Assembly (NCBI RefSeq): GCF_004193775.1
Contig: NC_041005.1
Span: 8,930,501 to 8,994,500 of the forward strand
From: Glycine soja
Lineage: Eukaryota; Streptophyta; Magnoliopsida; Fabales; Fabaceae
DNA: 64,000 nucleotides
Direction of reading: 5' to 3'
Under the pieces are notes generated by a model that had not been told where the DNA came from, made no database searches, and saw only the letters and a list, made by a program, of their open reading frames with translations. Made by a program: the position numbers and the translations under genes. Shown one piece after another: positions 23,901 to 32,900 of the stretch (positions within the stretch are counted from its first letter, which is position 1; each line of letters begins with the position of its first letter).

Positions 23901-26900
23901 AAAGCATTGCATACAGCCTCCTTTTCTGTGATACCTAATGGAAACATAATTTTGTGGGAAAAGCTTTTTAGTATTAAGACTTTCTTTCTTCTAGTTGTAT
24001 CTGACAAGATTATTGCAAAATATCATTTCCAGCTAACTAACAAGAACATACAAAGCTTCTTTTGAACATATGGCAGTAACACAATATCTAAGAACTACTA
24101 GATTTATGAACTTCACATGTACTTTACCATAGAACAAATTGAACACAAAAATATCATGTGCCAACCAACAGAATGAAATTTGATAGCAATGACTATGAGT
24201 CTCATCACAATTCTGTGCAACATGAAGAAAATGACTTTTTTCTCATCTTCTATAGAAGGTTTAAAACCACTCAAGGATCCCAGTCATTTTATTTTTTTTT
24301 GGAAGGCAAAAATATATATATATATATATATATATTAAAAGTAGAATACCAGTACCAGCAGTACCGGGAAAGAGATTACAAAGCACATAAGTGCTGCCCT
24401 CCAAAAAGCCCATCCTAAATACAAGCAAGAAAGCCCAGACAGCCTAACCAAAGGAATTCGATATATTGGAAGACCAATGATTGAGACTACAGGTGAAATC
24501 TTTTTCTTTAGCCTTCATCCAGGACCAAACTAAAAAGATAGCATGGTCCATGACTTTATAGGGATCAAAAGGTTTTCCTTGGAAGATCAGTTGGTTCCTA
24601 TGTTGCCATATAGAGCTAGTTAAGGCAATCCACCACCCACATCTTGTATCATGATTCATAGATTCCCCAAATCCTTCACAGAATTGAATGAAATGGCACT
24701 TAGGAGTGATTGGAAGGGGTCCTACGACCCTGATCCAACTCATGGCTTCCCACCACAAACCTCTAGTCAAAGTACAGTTGAAAAATAAGTGACCCACATC
24801 CTCCTGAACACTTCCACACAAGGGGCAGATGACTTCCTGCATACTGATATTTCTTCTCAGAAGATTGGCCCTGGTGGGAAGTCTATTTTTAAGAAGCCTC
24901 CAACAAAACATCACTGCCCGAGGGGGGATTTTCAGCTTCCAAATTATCTTATAAATGTTCTCATCTACACTTGTTGTACTGGGGCTAATGCACAATCTAT
25001 AAGCTGATTTAGTAGTATATTGGCCATGGGGTTCAGCCAACCACAGCATAGAGTCTTTGATATGTTGCTGTATAGGGACAGAACTGATTTCTTCCATAAA
25101 CTGCACAGCTAAATCACTTTCATGATCAAATAAGTTCCTTCTCCATCTAAGATTCCATTCCCAGCTACCATGATTAAATTCTCCCATATTTGAGATGAGA
25201 GAATTTTGCTGCCTACTAATCAGAAAAAGCTGATTATATTTCTGTTCAAGGGTATAATCTTCCCCAAGCCACTTGTCTGTCCAGAATTTGATTGTTTCCC
25301 CACATCCCACCTTCCAAGTCAATTGGTGCTTGAAGATATTGTGATCTGGCTGGTGAAATATCTTTCTAAGGTCCCTCCACCAATGAGAAAATCCCCTCTT
25401 ATCTGTATCATGCTGGAACTCAGGCCATCCGCCATATTTGGAGATTAGAACTCTTACCCAAAGCTGCTGCTGACCAGATGCAAAAGCCCATATCCATCTA
25501 CCCATCAAGGCTACATTGAACTTCGAAATATCCTTTATACCCAATCCCTCCTCATTCTTGGGCAGACAGATATCAGCCCATTTCACCCAAGGAATTTTAT
25601 TATGAGTATTGTCTCCTCCCCACAGAAATTTCCTTTGTAAGGAAATTATTTTTTGGACTATCCTTTGGGGAATCCTGAAAAAGGAAAGAAGATAGATTGG
25701 AAGAGCATTGAGAACAGAATTAATAAGTGTGACCTTCCCCCCCATGGATATATCTTTCTGGGTCCATTTGGATAGTTTTGCTTTGAATTTAGTAATGAGA
25801 GGCTCCCAAACCATCAGACTGGAAGGATTGGCACCAATGGGAATGCCTAAATAGTGAAAGGGGTAATTCATTTGACTGCAGTTCAAGATATTAGCTGCTG
25901 CCAAACCCCAGTTAACTCCACCTCCTATGATCCCGAATTGACTTTTAGCAAAGTTAATCTTCAAGCCGGAAGCCAATTCAAAGCCTCTAAGCAAGGCCTT
26001 TATAACATGAACATTCTGCCAATCAACCTCACCCGCAAAAACAGTATCATCAGCATACTGCAGAATATTAACAGGTTCTCTCTTCTTTCCAACTAGATAG
26101 CTTCTATAAAGATTTTTGTGAACTGCTTCCCTCATCATACCAGTGAGACCTTCCCCAATTATATTGAAGAGCAAGGGGGCTAAAGGATCTCCTTGCCTCA
26201 AGCCTCTTGAGGGGTTGAACTCCTTAGATGGGCTACCATTAATCAAAATTGATATGGTTGCTGAATGTAGGCAAGCTGAAATCCATCTTCTCCATTTTTG
26301 GCAGAAACCCAATCTAAGCAACATATAATCCAAGAAGGACCAAGACACTGAGTCATAGGCCTTTTCAAAATCCACCTTGAAGATCATTGCTGACTTCTTG
26401 CTTCTCATTGCTTCCTCCACCACCTCATTAAGAATCAGGATCCCATGAAGTATATGTCTTCCTTTAATGAAAGCTGACTGTCTTTCATCAATGAGTTCAT
26501 CCATAACAGACCTTAATCTATTAGATAAAAGCTTAGCTATGACTTTATACATGCAGCCTATCAAGGATATGGGTCTGTAATCATTTAGGGACTGTGGGTG
26601 AGACTTTTTGGGAATTAAAGCCACAAAGGAAGCATTGGAGCCTCTAGGAAAGCTTTCATGAGCATAGAACTCATCCACGAATCTTCTAAACTCAGGATTC
26701 ATCACATCCCAGAATTCCTTAATAAAATTAAAGTTAAGGCCATCAGGCCCAGGACACTTATCTCCTCCACAACTCCACACTGCTTGTTTGATCTCTTGGT
26801 CAGAGAATGGGACAGTCAGCTGTTCTCTTTGCCTCTGAGAAATAGATTTGAAGTGAACTCCATCCAAGGTAGGTCTAGAATGCATCTGCTCAGTGAATCT

Positions 26901-29900
26901 ATTATGGAAGAAGTTGGCAGCTTCATATTTCACTGCATCAGGTTGCTGGATCCACTCCCCATTTATAAATATACCTGGAATATTATTATAAGCTCTCCTG
27001 AAATTCATGTATTTGTGAAAGTAAGCAGTGTTGTAGTCCCCCTCCTTCAGCCATCTGGCCCTAGATTTTTGTCTCAATAAAGATTCAAAAGCATTAGAGG
27101 CATTCCATAACTCCTGCTGAAGTAAAGTTCTGTCCTTAATCTCTTGATCAGTCAAATTTCGATGAGCAACTAGATCCTCCACTTCATTTAGCTTCTGCTG
27201 AATATTAAGGACCTTCTTAGGATTAATATTTCCCTCTGCTTTGCTCCACTGTTTTATAGCAGCTCTTAAGTTCTTCAACTTATTTTTAAGGGCGATACCC
27301 CCCCAACCCCCCTGCTGGTCCTTTTTCCAGACCTCCCTCACCATTTTTTGGTACCCCTTTTGCTGCAGCCACCAGTCAAACACCCTAAAGGACTTTGGGC
27401 CCCAGTCCACCATGTTAGTTTGCAATATAGACGGGCAATGATCAGAGAGGTTCCTTTGAAGGACAGTTTGGCAGCTCTCAGGCCAAAGAGATATCCAATT
27501 CTGAGAGACCAAGAATCTATCAAGCCTGCTTTTCACACAGCCATTAGGCCTAATCCAAGTAAAACTATTCCCAGAACATTTAATTTCCTGAAGCTCCATA
27601 TCATCAATCCACTGATTAAAGGCTGCAATGTCATAAGGATCTGCCCTTCTTTGAGATAAGCTGATTCTTTCTTGGGAACTCCTAATGCTATTGAAGTCCC
27701 CAAGGAAACACCACATTCCACTAGGATTAGAAGCCTTCAGCTGCCTCAACTCATCCCATAAAGCTTTCTTCCCAACCAGATCACAAGGAGCATAGACATT
27801 GACAAATATCAACTTCTGATTATTACTACAACATGTGCCTTCAAGCATTAAGAAGCTTCTACCTTTTACCTTCCTTTCTACCACAAAGGTGGAGTTATTC
27901 CACATACATAAAAGGCCACCAGCAGCCTGCACAGATGGAACAAAATCCCAATGACCAGTGGAGTCTCCCCAAATGGCCTGGCAAATACTTTTATTAAAGT
28001 TCTCCCTCTTGGTTTCTTGGAGGCAGACAAGATCCACTTTTTGCTGTACAATGAGCCTTCTAACAGCAGCCCACTTGACTCCCCTCCCCAAGCCTCTAGA
28101 ATTATAAGATAGAATTATCATAATTGCTGAGATTTAATTCCCTTCTCTGCTGCCATCGAATCATCTTTATTCTCCATATCCAGCAGCAGCCCCATAACCT
28201 TGCTATCTTCTTCCTCATAAGACAAGCCCATTTCCTTCAGGATGTCACATTGCAGCTTTATAGGGTCCTCGTATACAGAAAACAGAGGGTGACCTTTAGA
28301 AGCTGGGTTGGAGTCCACTATAGGTTCCTCAGTCTACTGGGCCTTGGTATTACTTCTCATCATCTCCTTTGATTTGTCACTCTGCTGGGCCTTGGGATTA
28401 CTTCTCAACACCTCCTTTCTTCTCACATAGACCTTTGTGGCAGAGGGAGTTGGGCCACATATCTGTTGGCCCATTTCCTCAGGTAGCTTGTTTAAATTTT
28501 GACCATAGTCAGCACAATTCCTTCTGGGATACGTGGAATTCAAAATGGAATTGTGAGGCAGAGATTCCTTAAGAGGCAAAGCTTTTTCGAACTCCCCCTG
28601 TTTAGCTTTGGTTGTCAGGCCCGAAATTTCCCCATGGGTGTTAACCCACTGTCCTTCGACTGCATGGCAGTCTAAATTGGGGATTTTTTCTATAAGGTTA
28701 GTCTCCTGCATAGCTTTTTCGACAGAAGCATTTAAAGCTAGTCCATTTCCGGAAATATGGCCGTTGGGGTTTTCCAACACATTCTCCAGATGAGGACAAT
28801 GTTGACTTTGAGCTCTGTCAACCTGGGATTGGGCCACTTCATCTCTGATTATGGCGGACCGGTCCATAACGCTTCGACCAAGGGATTGAACCCAGTGGTC
28901 TCTACGAGCATTGGACGATGGGAGCATGGACCTGTGGTCAGGGAAGCCGCCGACGGGGTCGTCGGAAACGTCGCCGGAGAACTCATCGCAGAAGGTGGCC
29001 CCTGGGATGTCGTCACCCGCCGTTACAGGGGTGTTTGGCTGGGTCGAGAAAGGGGAAGGGGGGAACCACAGGTCACTTCGATTTTGCTTCTTCACTATTC
29101 CCAGACTAGGCGCATCCTCCGCGACGTGAAGAACATACTGTGCTCCATCAATGGTGGCCGGCACCGTCGCCTGAAACAGAGGTCCCATCTTCGTCCGCAA
29201 CAGAATGCGCGCCACGTCCATCCTCGTCCTATCCTCCACAAAGTCATCCACTTCCACCACCTCACCGAACTCCATTAACACCTTCGCCATGGATTCCACG
29301 TCCCATACCGTCAGAGGAAGGCCCCATAAGAGCACCCACGTGAGTCTGTGAGTGGGACGTATTTCCGGAGACCATTTCTGGAGCTCCGAGAGAGGAGTGG
29401 ATCCATTATCCATCTCTTGTTGTATGAGACGAGCAGCGCTGGAGTCGTCCATGTTAGGGAAGAGAACCCAGTCGTCAACCCAGTAACAAGGATTAACGTT
29501 ATCATCCACCACCCATTTCAACTCCTCCTCCACCCTTTCAAACATGGCTCTGTTCTTCAATCTTCCTACCCAGGACTTGTAAAGCCACTCATACTTCTCC
29601 TTATTCGAGCTCAAGGTCACTGGCCGATAGTTATCCCTTACAGCGCGATGAACACCCTCCCCCATATACTTGGTTCTCGTGTGGCCAGGTTGGAGCTCCT
29701 TAACTACCTCTGCATATGAACGAGGACCTCCTTTTTTAACACTGGTTGTCTTGTCCACCTGAGCATCTTTGTGCACCTGTTGATCAGCCTCCATACGACG
29801 AGTAGCATTTCCGTATACGTGCGTGCAAGGCACCTTCCCCCTGTCAAACTTCGGTCTATTGACGAACACCTTCTGGCCATCTATAAAAATGTTATTATCC

Positions 29901-32900
29901 AGACATCTTTCTAACCCCTGTTCATCCATCACCTCTTTGAACCTAACAAAACCGAACCTATGGCCAAGTTTGTTTTTGGTTCGGGGAATGAAAACCTCCC
30001 ATACCTTCCCCCATTTCTGGAAAATCTGCCACATATCTTTCTCCATTATCCCTTCAGGGAATCTGGAGAAATAGAAGGTCGTAACGTCAGCCTTATTTCT
30101 CCATGTCATCTGCTTCTCTTTCCTTTGGTAGCTGTTCCCTTGCTTTCTACCTCTACTATCCTCCACTTTGTTTTTCCTCTTGCGTGATACTATTACCCAG
30201 TCTCCATGATTAGAGTTATCGTTATTCGGTTCCTCCATCCTTGCATTCCAGCGTTTTGCACTTCTTCCATTGATGCCATTCCAATTGGTCCTTCGATTAT
30301 TCAACGTACGCCACCCATGATCAACTCTTTGCTCCGCCTTTCTCTCTCGATGTGATCGGACTCTCTCTCTCGGTCTACCCACTCTCTCACTCCTCCACTC
30401 TCTCTCCTTCACATTCTGAAGGAGCTCTCTCTGACTATGTCTTGCTTTGTCTCTCTCACTCTCTCTCACGCTGTCTCTCTCACTCTCTCTCACTCTGTCT
30501 CTCTCTCTCGCTCTCATTCTCTCTCGCTCTTCCTTAAACATGATCCCAGTCATTTTTAACATGCAAATATTTTGCATACACAGTGTATTAAGATTTGTTG
30601 TGTCAATGTCATGCATTGTTATGAGATATCAAAGAAAGATTCAATAAGCCCAATATAACTCTCTTTGGAAAGTCTATCCTATTCCTATCCTTCAGATTTG
30701 AGAGCTATATATCCCTGCCAAAGTAAGATTCAAGAGACTTAAACTTCCCTACTAACCGTTTTTAGACTCCTGTAACATTAAAATCAGTTCCCTTCTAGTG
30801 GTGGGGGAAGGAGATAACTTCCATTACTTTTGACAAAAAGGCAATATGTTATTCAATCAAGGGTTTCGAAACTGCTACAGAACTTCAACATCCCACTATT
30901 CAAATCCCCATCTTTGTCAGTATAACATTATTTTCTCATTTGTCTATATTTTAATGGTTGAACTGCTGTTGGACCCAAAGTGAAACTTTCTTCGATCCAT
31001 TTCATAAACACAAGGAAATGTAACTTTCAGAAACTTATACTCATGAATCAAAGTGATGCATCAGATTTGTCTTAATTATAATTTATAACACACATATTAC
31101 CTTTTCAATCACACCGAGGTAGCTGCCACGAATGTTGCTATCCAAACCACTAGATTCATCACTTGTAAATGCACGGACATTCATCTCATATATAACAAGA
31201 TCTTTCTGTATTTGCAGCCACAAAAATGATGAAAATGGAAGCATACATCAGACTTCATTCACCCAGAAACATATTCTCAGTCAAATGAAGACTAGACATC
31301 AGGTGTAATAGCATACAAAGCAAAGGCAGAATCTAGCCATAGACATAGCACAAATCAGCTTGTAAGAAGCCTTGATGATCTAGGGAAGATATTGTAATAA
31401 ATATCACTTACAAGCAATAACAGCCAATTGTGCAGGAAAAAATACCTCAGAAATATTTGGAAGCTTGTAATTTTCTCCCCAGTCGAAAGGCAAGCTGTCA
31501 AAATCATATGTGCCGAGAAACTTAGACAACTTCAAGCTAATATCCCCAAAATATCTTCGACCTTCGACTAGTTTTGCATAAGGATCAACAAGCACAATGC
31601 TGCTGTCAAATCGATGCCCCTTACCCCGGTCTCCAGGTCCATCTATGCGATATCCATACAGAACATTGCTACGTGGAAGATCCTACACATTGAAAATATA
31701 CTTAAAAGCTACTACAAAGACCGCGTTTAGATAAGCTATTCTGGGGGGAGCTTCTTTTGGTTTCTGATAGCACTGGGTCATGACAGAGAAGAAAATAAAG
31801 AAAATAGATAAAGTGATAGAAATGTGTATTATCTCCAGTACCAGTGTACAACTCTTTGGTAATAGAACTAGAGATAAATTACAGTAGTACCCGGGGTATT
31901 CAAGAGACCCTAACCTCTCCCCACTCTAAGAGTCCAACCCTTTCCAAAAGACAAGATAAATCTCCCTCAACCCCTCTTCTTATTTATGAGCATCATACCT
32001 TATTTCTTAAACTTCTAGGAGCTTTTGAAAAGAAAAAAATATTCCCCCACCCCCCAAAAAAATGAAAGAAACACGGACTAACTTTGCAAAATCTGAACAA
32101 TTGAACTTTGATAAAATGGAAGAAATAAAAATGTCAACCAATGAGCTTGTAGTGCAATTGGTTCCAGTACTAGTCTTTAAAAAAAAATAATGGCATTATC
32201 AGCGATATGTACTAAGTAAAATAAGAACAGTTTGACGTACATTTATTTATTTATGCCAGACAACTTCATTATTTATCCTATAGGCTATAAGTATAAACAA
32301 CCATAATTTTTTTTCTTTCAAAAAACTGTTATACCTTGAATCAGTTTGATGTTATTATAGCAAGGTAATTCTCATTATAAAAAATTAAAAAAAAAAGTCA
32401 AGAAGGAAGTGCGCCCCATTGCATGAAGAAATATTAATTAACATTTCATAATCACTGCACGAATTCCATAAATTTAAGATCAACCAAGTTAACTGACACA
32501 ACAAGAAATCAATCAAGTTTCCTATGAGGGTATTGGCAGACTTTTCTTAACAGAAACAGAATCTTTATTAGACAGATAAGAGGAGAAATGCAACAAGGGG
32601 GCAGAGAAGATATCCTTTACTATGAAAGATATTGTTGACAGATGTTTTCCTCTTTCAACAGGCTATTTCCTCCTTAATGCAAACTTTCATCCATATAGCC
32701 AATGTACACATATTTCCATTTAAAAAAATCAGGAGGGAGTAAGTAAAAAGCTTATCAAATTTAAAATAGATTTCAACTACATAGTCATCATGGTATATCT
32801 GCACCAAATTTAATATATACAGTCCAATTATATTTAAAACTTTTAACAAAGTGCATCACCATTCAACACTAAAGCAAATCACGTGCAATATCAGTGCAAG

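Larger units (their letters stand above)
24291..30541 (-). mobile_element. Full-length L1-type LINE in ISA3 intron 7
   Basis: A 6.25-kb non-LTR retrotransposon lies in the same direction as ISA3. It is bounded by a 15-bp target duplication GATCCCAGTCATTTT (24276-24290 and 30542-30556, plus strand). The 3' end shows an A-rich tail (about 14 A/T bases next to the left duplication), preceded by a (TA)n run. ORF1 carries an RRM domain and ORF2 carries an apurinic-type endonuclease, reverse transcriptase and C-terminal zinc-finger domain: the order of plant L1 elements. Perfect flanking repeats and an undamaged ORF2 imply a young insertion. The 5' end begins at or next to an ATG, so the 5' UTR is missing or very short. 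Confidence 0.95.

Noticed and set aside
24789..30187. Numerous plus-strand frames of 60-170 residues.
   Set aside because: All are antisense shadows of the LINE ORF1 and ORF2 coding regions.
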